Source: Trichoderma breve (Eukaryota > Ascomycota > Sordariomycetes > Hypocreales > Hypocreaceae). Taken from it: 64,000 nt of DNA. Below, piece by piece: positions 10,318 to 22,279 of the stretch (position 1 is the stretch's first letter; every line of letters starts with the position of its first letter). Below the pieces are notes generated by a model, which worked only from the letters and a program-made list of their open reading frames with translations, had not been told where the DNA came from and did no database searches. The translations under genes and the position numbers were made by a program. The stretch is from positions 1,364,001 through 1,428,000 of the forward strand of contig NC_079235.1 of assembly GCF_028502605.1 (NCBI RefSeq), read 5' to 3'.

Positions 10318-11976
10318 TTCAAGAAGAAAAAGGAAAGAAGACTTGGCACCGCGAAGAAGAAGAAAGGGTAATGGGGGAGAAAGGATGTGAGAAACCCTTT
10401 CAACTTCTCGGGAGCGAAAGTGCTTTTGACAGGCGTGGAGAAAGATAAAGCGATCGGCTAGGAAGTCAAAAACCAGAACACGGCTCCTCGATAGGAGAGA
10501 ACAGAGTCCAGCCACAGGAGCCAAAAAAGAAGGATATGACAAGAGAGGCTGTGTAGGAGTAGGTATCTGCTGCTTAAGTGATTATGATCCTTCGGCTATC
10601 GGACAGCAAAGGCGGTGGGTCGTCGTTGTGGTGATAATATTCGCAGTGTCTCTCAAGTGCTTACTTTTTGCTCAACCGGATAGTAAGTACTCGTAAGAGC
10701 AATAGTAATAGACTGCACAGCATTTGCCTGCTTGCTTGTTGGGTTCCTTGCAAAAAAAAGCCAAAGTGGACTCTCGGACAGCGGATACGCCGGGCTGATA
10801 CGAGGAATTATATGGATGTCAAGCATCGCACGGCTTTTTATGCAGCTCGCGAACCTTGGAGACTTGAAGCGGAATAGGCCAATGCAGTGGACAGCTGCGA
10901 GACAAGACACGGTGTGACAGCATCTCGCTTCCTGCGCACTCGCATAGGAGGAGGAGGAGAGCGAAGAGCGTTGTTTTGGCCGTTGTCTTCCCTGTCTGAT
11001 GCAGCTCTTCCTCCTCCTCCTTCTCCTCCTCCATCTCTCTCTTTTTTTTTCACTCATTCGCTCTCACTCCGGCCCATCTCGCAAATCTCGTAATTGCTCT
11101 TCGTGCTTTTTTACTAGCCCAAGTAAACCCTGGACTTCCCAACCATCTGGAACGGTCTCTCCTGCGGCAGGATACGAGATCAAGCTCAGAGCGATTGGCC
11201 GCCTTCGAGCGTGGGCAAGGGCTATTTGGCACAGGCTAAGCCCCCACTGGTCAAGCCGAGCTGTCTCCAGAGCACGGCCCTTGGAAAAAAAGACGCCATT
11301 TTTTGGATCCCCTTCAGCCCTTTTGTCCGCAGGTGCTACTGTGCCTCGTACGGATATTACATGGCATGTGAAGAAACCGAAAGGGAAAAAGAAGAAAGAA
11401 AAAAATGCCTTGGCTACCTTTCGCGCGCATCAGGCACAGCAAAGCAAGCAGGGTCCTTTCTTATCTTTTTCGGCTTAGTCAACTTTTTTGTCGGACAATA
11501 TCGTGACAGCAGCAAAAGGACGAGCTAATTGTGGCGAGCTCATCTCATCCTCTCATCCTCATTCTCGCGGTAACACGTTGTTTTCCCACCACAAGAGGCA
11601 TCCCAATCACCTGTTGCAAGCAGATTGGTCGGACGGGCCAGCTGTTGGGGGGACATCGTGGCAAGTTGTTTATGCCGCACAATGGAGATGGAGAGAGAGA
11701 GAGTAAGAGAGAACGGGGTGCTGTTTGCGAATGTCTGAGATACTAATGAGACCCTTGTCCGCTGTTATCGGTAAGCTAGCCCAGGACGGGAAAAACAAAT
11801 GCTTGTTTTTTCTTGGGATACGAGGGGTGTAGAGGGTGTGGATCCAACCTTATGTACTGCCGTTTCTTCGAAGAGTCAAAAGTTCACAAGGTTTTGGGAG
11901 GCATGACGTTGTGACAAAAGGTCTATAGACTCCAACAAGATCGATCGTTACATAACACTCAATCAGGCGATTGATT
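10318..11976. other. Intergenic: glycosyltransferase promoter region
   Basis: About 1.66 kb without a recognisable gene. It contains a C/T-rich block with oligo-T (about 11000-11060) and a GA microsatellite (about 11690-11703). Several open frames exist on both strands, but all translate to low-complexity Arg/Ser/Glu-rich sequence with no family resemblance. A long upstream region is usual for a gene with complex regulation. Confidence 0.5.
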
Positions 11977-12067
11977 GGTCTGGTGGTCTAGTGGTATGAT
12001 TCTCGCTTAGGGAAAAACCCTACAGCTGATATGCGAGAGGTCCCGGGTTCAATCCCCGGCCAGACCC
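11977..12067 (+). tRNA. tRNA-Pro (anticodon AGG) with 19-base intron
   Basis: The acceptor stem GGTCTGG (11977-11983) pairs with CCAGACC (12060-12066), with discriminator C at 12067. The D-arm contains the A box (TGGTCTAGTGGT). The anticodon stem CTCGC/GCGAG encloses the loop TTAGGG-T, giving anticodon AGG. A 19-base intron (AAAAACCCTACAGCTGATA) sits one base 3' of the anticodon, the standard eukaryotic position. The T-arm is CCGGG-TTCAATC-CCCGG. A T-rich run (TTCTTTTTTTCC) just downstream fits RNA polymerase III termination. Confidence 0.95.
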
Positions 12068-12504
12068 TTCTTTTTTTCCTTCTTTCTAAGGTTCTCTTTT
12101 TTCCTTCTCTCTCAGCTTGCCGCCGCCGCGGCGATTGCCTCATTAGGCAGTAGCTATAAAAAGCAGCAGACTCCATCCGTACCTGTCAGTGCTCACTCAT
12201 CAGCCATCCCATCCACCCGTACAAGGACGAATAAGAAGGCCAGCAGAAAATTCTTTTGGGCTCGGCGGTTTTGCCCTGGTCAATCAGAAGAACCAATCGT
12301 TCAGCTCTTGCCAGTCACTAGTTGATCGCGATTGTCTCATCAATGCAGGTTATTAAATCATACAAGCAGGGGTGGAGTGAAGATATACGAGTTGATACTA
12401 TCTCGAGTTGATTGATTCATTGCTCGATGCTACCCAACAAACTACCTCGTACTCTGTATGCAGAGACTTTCTGTTTTTTTTATTTCAATCAATCAATCAA
12501 CTCC
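12068..12504. other. Intergenic: tRNA terminator and 3' region of the hypothetical gene
   Basis: Begins with the T-rich RNA polymerase III terminator after the tRNA. Nothing else is recognised, and no open frame resembles a known protein. Confidence 0.5.
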
Positions 12505-13448
12505 TCACAGTCTCCTTCTGCGGTTGCTCGAAATGCTTCGGCCCCCGGACATGAAATATCCGCGAGCTGCGCGAGGAGGATACGAGTACACATGAGTCCG
12601 CCTCATCGGCGCCTCATCGCCCGCACCCGCGCGAGGCGGAACTCTTCCAACTGCCGCTGCCGAAGACGACGAGCCCTGGCCAACAGCAACAGCAGCAGCG
12701 GCCGCAGCCGCAACAGGGGCAGCGTTACTGTTACTATTGCTCCGGTACGACGTGTGTGATCGCCGCTGGACGTCTTCCAGCACGCGGATCCACGATCGAA
12801 AATGGCGGAGATTTTCTTCCTCCTGGTGAAGCCGTCGTGTAGACGCCAAAATCCGCTCCGTGAGGTTGCGATATGCGGGCGTTGCCGTGGTGTTAGTGTT
12901 TATGTTGGGTGAGCCGGTGTTGTTTCGAGACGAATTGCCGTTGCTCTGCTGGCCTCCTCTCTGACGGGTTTCGCCGTGTCTGTGCTGGCCGTGGCGGTGA
13001 TTATGATGACGGTAATCTTGCCGAGCACGCTATACACATCAATCTCCTCATCAGTAATCCGAAAACAAAGATTTAGGTAATCTTTAATCAAACGCATGAA
13101 CCACCAAACCAAAAACAAAAACAAAAAACAAAAAAAGCTTACATCTCTCTCCTCAGCCCTACGATACCCCCCGTCCTCTCCCTCTCCCCATCCAGCCCTC
13201 CCCCTGCGCAGCGCATCTCGTCTCGCCCAACAAGCCGAGCAATCGCTCAGATACACATCCTCATCGTCGTCGTCTTCTTCGTCGCTGCTTTCAGAGCTGG
13301 AGCAGCTCGACGCACAGCTCGAGCAGCAGCACGTCGAGCCCGAATACTCGGAGCCCGACTCCCGCTCTTCCGACACGAGCACGTATCCCGTCCTCATCGG
13401 GTCGCGGCGAAGTCGTTGAAATCCGTAGTTTCTGCCGCTGCTCGCCAT
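12505..13448 (-). CDS. Hypothetical low-complexity protein, 276 aa, Cys/Ser and acidic clusters
   Basis: Exons (minus) are 13143-13448 and 12505-13029. The intron 13030-13141 has a GTAAGC donor and a GTATAG acceptor, phase 0, and the joint reads EERD-RARQDY. The N-terminus MASSGRNYGFQRLRRDP is followed by a Cys/Ser cluster (STCCCSSCASSCSSSESS, about residues 38-55) and an acidic run (DEEDDDDED). The second exon is His/Arg/Gly-rich, then Asn/Ser/Ala-rich (NSNSNAAPVAAAAAAAVAV), ending in a basic RRRRL. No domain is recognised. The Cys cluster could bind metal or be acylated, but the spacing matches no zinc motif I know. The 640-base gap to the myosin 3' end is its promoter region. Confidence 0.65.
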
Positions 13449-14088
13449 TTTATGACCAGTAGCTCTTTTTCCAACAATGCAGAGTTAGTTCTCTTCAAAA
13501 ATCAAGAAATAGAGGAGAAGAAAGGGGGGACTGAAGAGTCTCTAGAGGCACTATTCACAGAGCTAGATTTCCATCTGCATCTCCGAATCTACAACTCCCT
13601 TCTCAGGGGTTCAGGCCTCTAAATACTCACCAGTACAAAGCACAAAGCAACAAATATCCGATTACGACGGCTACAATTGTTTGCGTTGCACTTCCTTCAT
13701 CCCTCGGCAACATACACAACAACATGTAATACCTGTGATACGAGTACGCCTCCCTAACTCACTTCAAGTCAGGCATCCATCCACAGTCACACTCGCTAGG
13801 AAACGCTGCTGCTGTTTTCCATCCGTCTCTCATTAACTAATATCGTACTCATTATATAATGTAACATAACATCTTCCCCCCTTAATCATAGACAATGGCA
13901 ATCCCATATGATACAGAGCCTGCCTGCAGCTGATGACGACTTGCTACCGTCTCCCCCTCCCCTCCCCCCTTATCCTGATACCCAATTACACAAGACTGTC
14001 CCACAAACCTGTCGCAAAACGCCATGCTTCATCAATGTTTCCGCTTTCTCTCCTTCATTCGGCAGACGTCATTCGTGTTCCGGCAGCT
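13449..14088. other. Intergenic: promoter of the hypothetical gene and myosin 3' region
   Basis: About 640 bases between two minus-strand genes. The right part is C-rich (CCCCTCCCCTCCCCCC near 13962) and belongs to the 3' region of the myosin gene. No gene is recognised. Confidence 0.5.
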
Positions 14089-17000
14089 TTACAGAAAGCC
14101 CTTGGTCATACTAGGAGCTCTGTTTAGGCTGCTGTTTCTTTGGGGAACATCAATGAGTGTCGAATCCTCACCTTCGCTACCAGTCCTCCAGGTGACGCCT
14201 CGGCCTCGGACACTTCCCACGGGTGCTGAGCCCTTCTCCATACGAAGGCCCTTCCACCCCTCCAGCTCTCGCTCCAGGCGGTGACACTTCTCCTTCTCTT
14301 CGCGCAATTCACGCTCGGCACGACGAGCCGAGAGCTGGTTCGTCGACTCTGACGCTTGCAGCTCATCGATTGTCTTGAGAAGCTTGTCGACCCTGTCGCG
14401 CATGCGGTTCACATCATCAGTAAGCTGGAGGTTTTGCTTATCCTTACGCTCAATCTGCGTCTGTAGATCCTTCACAGTACGATCCACGTTGCGAACAGAG
14501 CGCTGGGACTTGTTCTTTTCTTCTTCGTGGCTATCCAATTGCGATTCAAGCTGGTGCGTACTTAGTACATACATATCGTAAACCTTTTGGAGAGGGAGCA
14601 ACCTACCTCTTGGATGCGTTTGTGCAAAAATTTAATGTCCTGGCTACCACTCGAATAGCCCTTAGTTTCAAGGTCTATCAGTTTCAGTTGTGCTTCGCTC
14701 AAGCTCTTCTCTAGAGACGTCTTCTGTTTCTGTAAGCCCGCAGCATTCTCACGCTCAGCTGCCACATCTTTCTGAATCTCAATGGCCAGTGCCTCGGCGC
14801 GTCGCATCTTCTCCACTGCGGCGAGAGCAATGTCCTCTTGTCGGGCAAGGCTGGTCTTCAAGTTTAGGATTTCCTTGTCCATGCCTGCAGCGTCACGGAG
14901 TGATGGACTTCCACCCTTGACAAGCTCATCGTAACCTGCCTTGGCTTCTTCGAGACGAGCTTCGACGCCCTTCTTCTCCCTGATAAGGAGGTCGCGCTCC
15001 GTGGTGATCTCGTCCACACTAGATCGAAGAGTTCTCACTTGAGATAGCAGGGAAACAATCTTGCTTTGAGCCTCGTTATGCGCGGTGACGGCCTCATCAC
15101 GCGACGAGGCCACGTCGACCAATGTAGATTCCAATCGAGCCTTTTCCTTGGACCATGTTGAGCTGTTTAGCACCTCATCATCCCACTTCGACCTAAGCTC
15201 ATCAAGTTCTTCCCGAAGCCTAGTAATCTCCGCTTGCTTGAACAGCTTCTCTTCTCGAGCAAGGTCGAGCTCCTTGGCCAGGGTAGCAAATTCGGTTTGA
15301 TACTTCTTGCGAGTTTGCTCCATGCTCGACTCCTTGTCTTCAATCTCCATGGCCCTTTGATTGCGGTAATCTTCCAACTCATGTTGAAGACGCCTTCTGG
15401 CTTGCGTTGCGGCGTCCAAGTCGGTTGACAGGTCCTCCACCCGGCCCTCAAGGCGATGGTTTTGGCCTTGCAGATCCTCAATCAGAGCATCCATCCTCTG
15501 CCTCTCAGACATGACTTCAGCGTACGTTTCTTCTGCCTCCTTGGCCTGCGACTTGGCAAACTGCTCAGCTCTCGTCGCTTTCAAAACTGCGATTTCGGCC
15601 TGCTCAAGCTTGCTAAAGTACTCATCCGCTCGGCCCCTGTACATCTCTAGGCTAGAGGATACGTCGGCAAGCCTGGATGTCTCTGCATCGAGTCTAATCT
15701 GAAGATCGGTGAATTCTTGCAATAATTGGCTTCGGCTTTGAGCCTCCTGCTCGCGTGCGGCAGTCATCTCCTGAAGGTCAGACTTTGAATCCCGGAGTTC
15801 GACTTCCAGCTTCGCCCGATCATGGCGCATCTTGTCGAAATGAGCCTTCACTTCAGTGAGTTCGGCAACTGCATCTTTGTGGCTATGCAAAAGAGACTTG
15901 CGTGCTTCTTCTTGGCTATTGAAGATATCCAAAAGCTCCTCATGAGAGCGTGTTTGAATATCCCGCAGAGAGAGCTCACCAGCTCGCATACTCTTCTCCA
16001 AAGCAGCCACTTTCTTAGTCGAATCGTCCAGCATGTCGTGAAGGCGATTGTTAGCCTTTTCAAGCTTCTGCACTCGCAGGATTGATGCCTCGTCTTCGTA
16101 TGCATCATCAGATGAAGAGTTCCGGTCGAGCTGGCTCTGGAGTTTTCGGTTCTGCATCTGAGCAAGCTGTAGCTGACTCTGGAGGTCCTCGATTTCTGCT
16201 TTTAGTTCAAAGCCATTCCTGATATCAGATGCGCCAAAGCCTCTGTCAGACTGAGAATGATCCTGAGAATTGGGGTCATGGAAGCGCCGGCCGGCGCCCA
16301 CGCCATTTGAATTAGAATGCAGGCCTGCTTTGCCAGACTTCTTCACCCCAGGTGACCCTTGGAAAGGCGCCTCATTTGGATGCAACTCTCCAAGTCCTGG
16401 TCGGGTCGGGCTCTCATTTCTCAATGCCCTCATCTCGTTCAGCTGGCTTTCCGCGTTCGTCCTGGCTACGGTTTGGACTCGCAATTTCTGCTGTAGTTCC
16501 TCAACCATACGAACAAGGTCAAAGTTCTTGAGCAAAGCCTTCTCGCTACTGGAATTCGTCTGGGGGACTTGGACCTCGGGGTCAACCATTTTGAGTGCCT
16601 TGAGCATCTGAGATCTCATATCTTCCAGCTCCTTATCTCGTGAGTCTATGGATGCCTGCAGTGTGCGTACCGTAGACTGTGTTTGGTTTCGCAATTGCCG
16701 CTCCGACTCAACCAGTCGATTCGCTTCTGCCAGTTGGACGGTAAAGTTGGAAGAGGCCTTCTCCGCATTCCTACTAGCTTTTGCCTCCCTCGCAACCTCA
16801 TGATTAAGATCTTCTAGGTTGAGGTGAAGTTTCTCTAGCTTCTTCTCCAAAGTTGCAACGTTGAGCTGAGCATCGCCTAACTGTTTGTTCAGTTTTGCGT
16901 TTTGGTCTTCTAGCTTGGTCTTTTCTCCACGAAGGGACAGAAGCTGGCTCCGAGAGGCCTCTGTTGCGCGAGAGCTGGATCTAGCAATTTCGAGGCCTTT

Positions 17001-20000
17001 TTGCTGCAGCTTATTGAGTAAAGTTTTGTTGTCGTTTTCTGACGCTGCAAGCCGGCTCTTTATTGTGTTGAGCTCACGTTCCATCCTCTCCTTTGCCTGA
17101 TCATTTTTCAACCCAAATTCTCCAGATGTGAGGATGAGCTTGTTGAGCTCCTCAACTTGGCGATTCAGTTTGTTGCATTCCTCTTCAAACCATTGGAGAC
17201 GCTCTTGGGCGGCTTCAAGATCTTTTCGAAGGCTAGCTTCCCTTTCGCGTGCCGCCTTCGAAGCTTGGCGTTCACCAGCCATCTCCGCCTGTAAACGAGC
17301 CTCTTCGGCTTCTGTTTTGGCTACACGAAGCTTTCGGATCTCGTCTCTGGCCTCGTCCCGCTCCTTTTCGACCAAGGTTCGCGCCTCCATTGTTCGCCTC
17401 AAGGTATCTTGCTGGACATACATTTCCTTCTCGATGATGATCTTTGCGTCATTCAAACGATCAAACTCATCCTTGAGTGCCTGGTACTTGTGCTCTCCGA
17501 GCAGTAAAACGTCATCTCGAGACTGCCGCTCTCTGCTGAGTTCCATTTGCGTCCCATAGAGCTCGTCCTGGAGATCTTTGATCTGAGACTCAAGAACTTT
17601 GCGGTTCTTCTCAGCCTGTGCATCCTCAGACAGCCGAGCTTCAAGCAAAACTTTGGCATCCTGAGCCTCGCGTTCTAGCTGTACTTGCTTGGATTTCAGC
17701 GCCACCAATTCAGCTTGAACATCGCGGAATCTGGCAGCATTCTTCTCCATGTCTTCCGTAAGAGCCCTCTTTTGCTCTTCGAGGCTTCGGCGCTCCGCCT
17801 CCGACTGCCGCTTATCATCGCGCAGCAATGCCAGCTCGCTTTCCTTGGATCGGACAAGATCTTCGTAGTCTGTTGATGTCTTCGAAAGCTCCGCCAGTTG
17901 CTCGTGCACTTCTTGGTTCTCTCGAGCCAGTCGAACCTCTCGCACTTTGGCTGCATCGAGATCTTTCTGCGCAGTGAATAGCTTGACTTCGAGATCTTGG
18001 TCCAGCTTGAGTAATTTATCTTCCAAATCCTTGGCTTTTCGATCTTTGAGAGCCAATTGACTTTGAAGCATCTTGATCTCGCCTTCCATAGCGGTTTCTT
18101 TGTCGGTATGTTCAGACTGTCTCCGAGATAGATCATTGATGGCCGCCTCGAGTTCCGCTGCTTTGGCTGACAAGCGTGTCTTTTCCTCTTCGAGCCTAGA
18201 GATGAGGGAAGCCGCCTGTTCAAGCTGCGCGCGATATTTCTCAACTTCTTGCTCTGCTCGGTTCTTTGCCTCCATCAGGTTGTCCAGCTGGTCTTCTAGT
18301 CTTTCTTGATCTTCGAGTGCGCCTGCTAGCTTCTCTTCCAACTCGTCTTCACGATCTTGAAGTCGCATGAAAATCTCTTCCTTGTCCAAAGCAAGGGCGC
18401 GTTCGCTCTCCAGAGTTTTCTGGATGCGAGCAATCTCAGCTTGACAGTTCCTCCTTTCGTCCTCTAGTTTCTGGCGACTTTCTAGCTCAAGACGCATCTT
18501 CTCACTTAGGTCTTTAATCATGGCATCTCGTTTCTTCACTTCAGCTGCAGTTCTAGTGGCGCCGAGGAGAGGTCTCATCTTTACAATGAGCTGCCACCAT
18601 GGATTTCCGACGAGATCGAGATATACCTGGAAGTTCCTTTGGATAATTCGAGTGGCCTCGGTACGGAACAGCCGTTTATGGGCTGCGCGGCGGCGAATGT
18701 ATCCCCTGGCTACCGATTGGAATCGAGCCATGATCTGAGTAATGAGAGCATCACGCTGCTCTTCCAATTCTGCTAGAAGGCCGGCTCGGAAGAAGACCTT
18801 TGTGAGACCAACACGGTACATAGCCTTGTCAAGACCGAGCCTCTCAAGCATAAGAGAGGCCACAACTTGGCCATCTGGATGACCCTTTGGTATATCAGGA
18901 CAAAGCACTTCGTATCGCTGGCGGAATTCGGTAAAGGGCAATCTATTGGGGAAGCCGGTTCGTGCAATTCGAATACCTTCCAAAACACCATTACATCTGA
19001 GCTGGTCCAAAACCAGCAGTTTGTCAAACAGCTTCGGTCGCTTTTTGTAGTTGGGCAGGATACAGCGAACGAAGTGAGGGTGTGTAGACTGAAGCTGAGA
19101 CATCAAGTTGTGAAGTTGTTCTTTATGCCTCTGGGCCACGGTTCGGAATAGGCCCTTCTTGACACGGCTCCTCCGTCCACCGTGATCATCGTCGGAATCA
19201 GCACAGTCTACAAAAAGATTTGCAATATGCTGATCAGTCGAAGCTGCCAACAAGCGCGTGATGTTGTTGTTTAGAGGATCTTTGTTCTTTTCCAGCCAGT
19301 CCTCGGTGGAGTACTCGACCTCAGCTGCATAGTGAGTGAGGATGAAGCCCTGGCCCAGCCGAGAGGGACGGTATTTTGTAGACTTTTTGTCCCATAAGTG
19401 GTTAAGCTTCTCCGTGAAAGACTTATCGGTGGCTTTGGGCATGACGCAGTCTTCGTCCAGGCAAGAGAAAATTCCTATTGGATTTGGCAGCTCAATCAAA
19501 TCGATAGTTGGTTGTAAATCCCGACCAAAATCAATGAATTGCCACTCGATTTGCTCGCGGGCATACTCCTCTTGTTCAAGGACAAACATGTGGTGGTTGA
19601 AGAATTGCTGGAGCTTTTCGTTGGAATAATTGATAAGCAGTTGCTCAAAGCTGTTCTTTTCAAAGATTTCGAAACCAGCAATATCAAGAACACCAATGAA
19701 TCTAGAGTCTTCTAGACCCATGCCAGTGCGGTCGAGTTGGCGATTGATTCGAGCTACAAGGTCACTAAATCCTCGCTCATATATACCCTTCGCGAGAGCG
19801 TCCAAGCTAAGTCGAACCTGCTCGGGCGTCTGAACTTTCTCAACCCATTCGCGTCCAGCCTTCACCTTGGGGTGTAACAGGCCTTGGAGGAACGGGTCGA
19901 GCGGCACACCAAGGAGCTTGCAAACCTTGGCAGCCTGTAATTTGGCGTCTGAAGCCAGTCTTGCCTGGTCTGCACTCCGGCTCTCCTTGATAACGTCAAT

Positions 20001-21437
20001 GTTTCCCAGGTGCAGTACCGCGGCAATGGTGCGAAGTATTGACAGTTGGTCTTGATTGGAGAAGCCAATAACTTCAAAGGCTTCCAGCAGCGCATTCCAC
20101 TCCTCTTGGTCAGACACTCCGGCCACGCTATCGTGTCCGTTGCGAGTGTAGGCGAAATCACCGATATCCAGTCCATCCAAAAGCAAATCTCTTCTAAGTT
20201 TGGGATCTGCTCCTTTCAGAATCTGATAAAAAATGTGATAATTTCTCTCCTGCGCATTCACCCTTACGACTCTGGACTTCTCAAGTAGATACCAGTCGAT
20301 AAACGCTCCAGTAATGGCGCCGTCTCGACTGAACTCGATTCGGATAAACTTGCCAAATCGTGACGAGTTGTTGTTCCTCACCGTCTGGGCATTGCCAAAC
20401 GCTTCTAGAATAGGGTTGGCGCGAAGAATTTGTTCCGAGAGGTTTGTGTGCTGGGATTGATTTTTGATTGGAGACTCGGATTGTGCAACTGCCGCCAAAT
20501 ACTGAATAACCTTTTTGGTATTTTCTGTCTTTCCCGCACCAGATTCACCAGTGACTAGAATACTCTGATTGTGACCTTCTTCGACCAGATTACGGAACGC
20601 CTCATCAGCCATGGCAAAGATGTGAGGCTTCGTATCGTCTCGACTTCGACCTTTATACATGTTGATATAATCGTTGGAGTAAATCGGCAAAGGGCAGTAT
20701 GGATTGACGGTAACAAGAAATAGGCCTGAATAAGTGTAGATCAGGTCCGATTGGTATCGCGTGTGTAGGTTGTGAACGACCGACGCCTCATTCAAATGGG
20801 TCAACTCGGCCATATCGTTTGCCTTGTCGAATTTGGCGGGGTTCACTTTATCAACGCTCTCGGCATCAACTTCGCGTTGCTATACACCTTCATTAGCATA
20901 AATTGCCCATGCCCATGATAGGAGGTAACTTACAGCTCCACTGTCGGTTTGCACCAAGATTTTGTTATCCTCTAATTCCTCAATGACCCAACCTTTCACG
21001 AAAGCTTCTTGAGGGTCCTTAAGCCAGACATATCGCTTGCCAGAAAAGTCGTTCTCGCCCTCAATGCTTTTGACAGCATCCTGGTCTCGTCTCAAATCTT
21101 CCTCTTCTTTGATGAAGGAGGGGGCAAATGTGTTTGTGTTCGAGCTCGTCCCAGCCCTTGAGTCGGTTCGATGGTGTCTTGCTACTATGCCGGCCGGGGC
21201 AATGGCTGTACCAAAAGAGCTATTGGTACCAAAAGAGCTATTGGTTCGAGGCCGTGCAACCGAGGCCGTCGAGGCTGTGGAGGCTGTAGATGGCGGTGTC
21301 GACACGCTGGGAGAACTCGTGGGCGAGGCGAAGAGAACTGACTTTGGCCTGGAGGAGGGCATTGCTTGTGAGGGAGAGGCGTTTCTCGCAAACGGATTGC
21401 TCCGCCGCGGCCCCGAGCCATTAGGTGTGAAAGACAT
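14089..21437 (-). CDS. Class II myosin heavy chain
   Basis: A conventional two-headed myosin of 2,412 aa, the motor of the contractile ring in septation. Exons (minus) are 20934-21437, 14607-20879 and 14089-14550. The introns (20880-20933 and 14551-14606, the latter with a TACTAAG branch site) are both phase 0. Exon 1 holds a Ser/Thr-rich N-terminus and the myosin SH3-like domain (KRYVWLKDPQEAFVKGWVIEE). The motor shows the P-loop GESGAGKT (about residues 279-286), switch I NNNSSRFGKF and switch II DIAGFEIFEKNSFEQ. After the converter come IQ-like repeats (RFQSVARGYIRRRAAHKR) and a coiled-coil tail of about 1,400 residues, broken near 15960-16560 by a Gly/Pro/Ser-rich hinge (GELHPNEAPFQGSPGVKKS). 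The length matches filamentous-fungal myosin II (Aspergillus MyoB class). An 18-base duplication in exon 1 repeats NSSFGT. Confidence 0.97.
21210..21245. repeat. 18-base tandem duplication within myosin exon 1
   Basis: The unit ACCAAAAGAGCTATTGGT occurs twice, exactly, at 21210-21227 and 21228-21245. In the myosin frame it encodes NSSFGT twice in the disordered N-terminal extension. The exact identity points to a recent slippage duplication. Confidence 0.9.
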
Positions 21438-22279
21438 TGTTGATTATTGACTGAAGTTCAAGGCCAACTCATACCGATATGCTGCAATGCAGTGGTTGAT
21501 GTTGGCCCGTAACGTAACTTTCGGTCGCGCTGGATAGGAGGCAGCCAAATAGAAACTTAGAGAGAGAACGATGTTTTGCTGAAAGCTGAATAGAAAAGAA
21601 AAGAAATAGTACAAGAAAGATGCACAGGCACTTCCGCCAGAATTAAAGCATCAGGTATAGTATAGAAACACAAATCAACAATGCGGTGCGGTGACAACTG
21701 GGGGGAGCTCCGTAAATGTATACATCCATGCAGCTTACAGCACCCTGGTTGCTGGGGCGAGACCCCGCGAAAGTAAACAGAGTCGCTGCACGTGACTCGA
21801 GCAATCGCGATAACAACCATTATCAGGGCACTAGTCCCAGGAAAGAATAGCACCGCTTCGACCACAGCTAGCTGATCTCTTTTGCCCAAACGAAATTACC
21901 TTTTCATCCCACATGGCAATCATCGCGTCAATCCTCCCTCATTCACACTCTGCAAAAAGGTAGCTGGTCTGATGCGCCAGGCTTCTTTCATCCGTGTAGC
22001 AACTCAGGAATAATTCAGCGCCGTGCTCTCTTTCTTCCGTCTTAGTCAGGCGTCTCCGCTTCCGCCGTCGCTCGGTTCATCCTGCCTTGATGAATTGTTT
22101 GTTGCCTCGACCTCGACCTCGATATCGATTTCCCAAATAACCCCAGTCAAGGGTCTTTACAAGCTATCAGCACCACCCCCGCATGCGCTCGCAACCAGCT
22201 TCAGCAATTCATCCCCTTTAGCAACCTCGCTTTGCTACTCGTTGAGCTTGTCCCACGGGCTATTCCCTTGGACTCGACG
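21438..22279. other. Intergenic: divergent promoter between myosin and the Red1-like gene
   Basis: About 840 bases between two divergent starts. Open frames here show no recognisable family. The last 250 bases are C/T-rich and are probably the 5' leader of the plus-strand gene. Confidence 0.55.

Noticed and set aside
10318..11970. Several open frames of 70-160 codons on both strands
   Set aside because: They are low-complexity (Ser/Arg/Glu runs from C/T- and GA-rich DNA), lack splice partners, and resemble no family.
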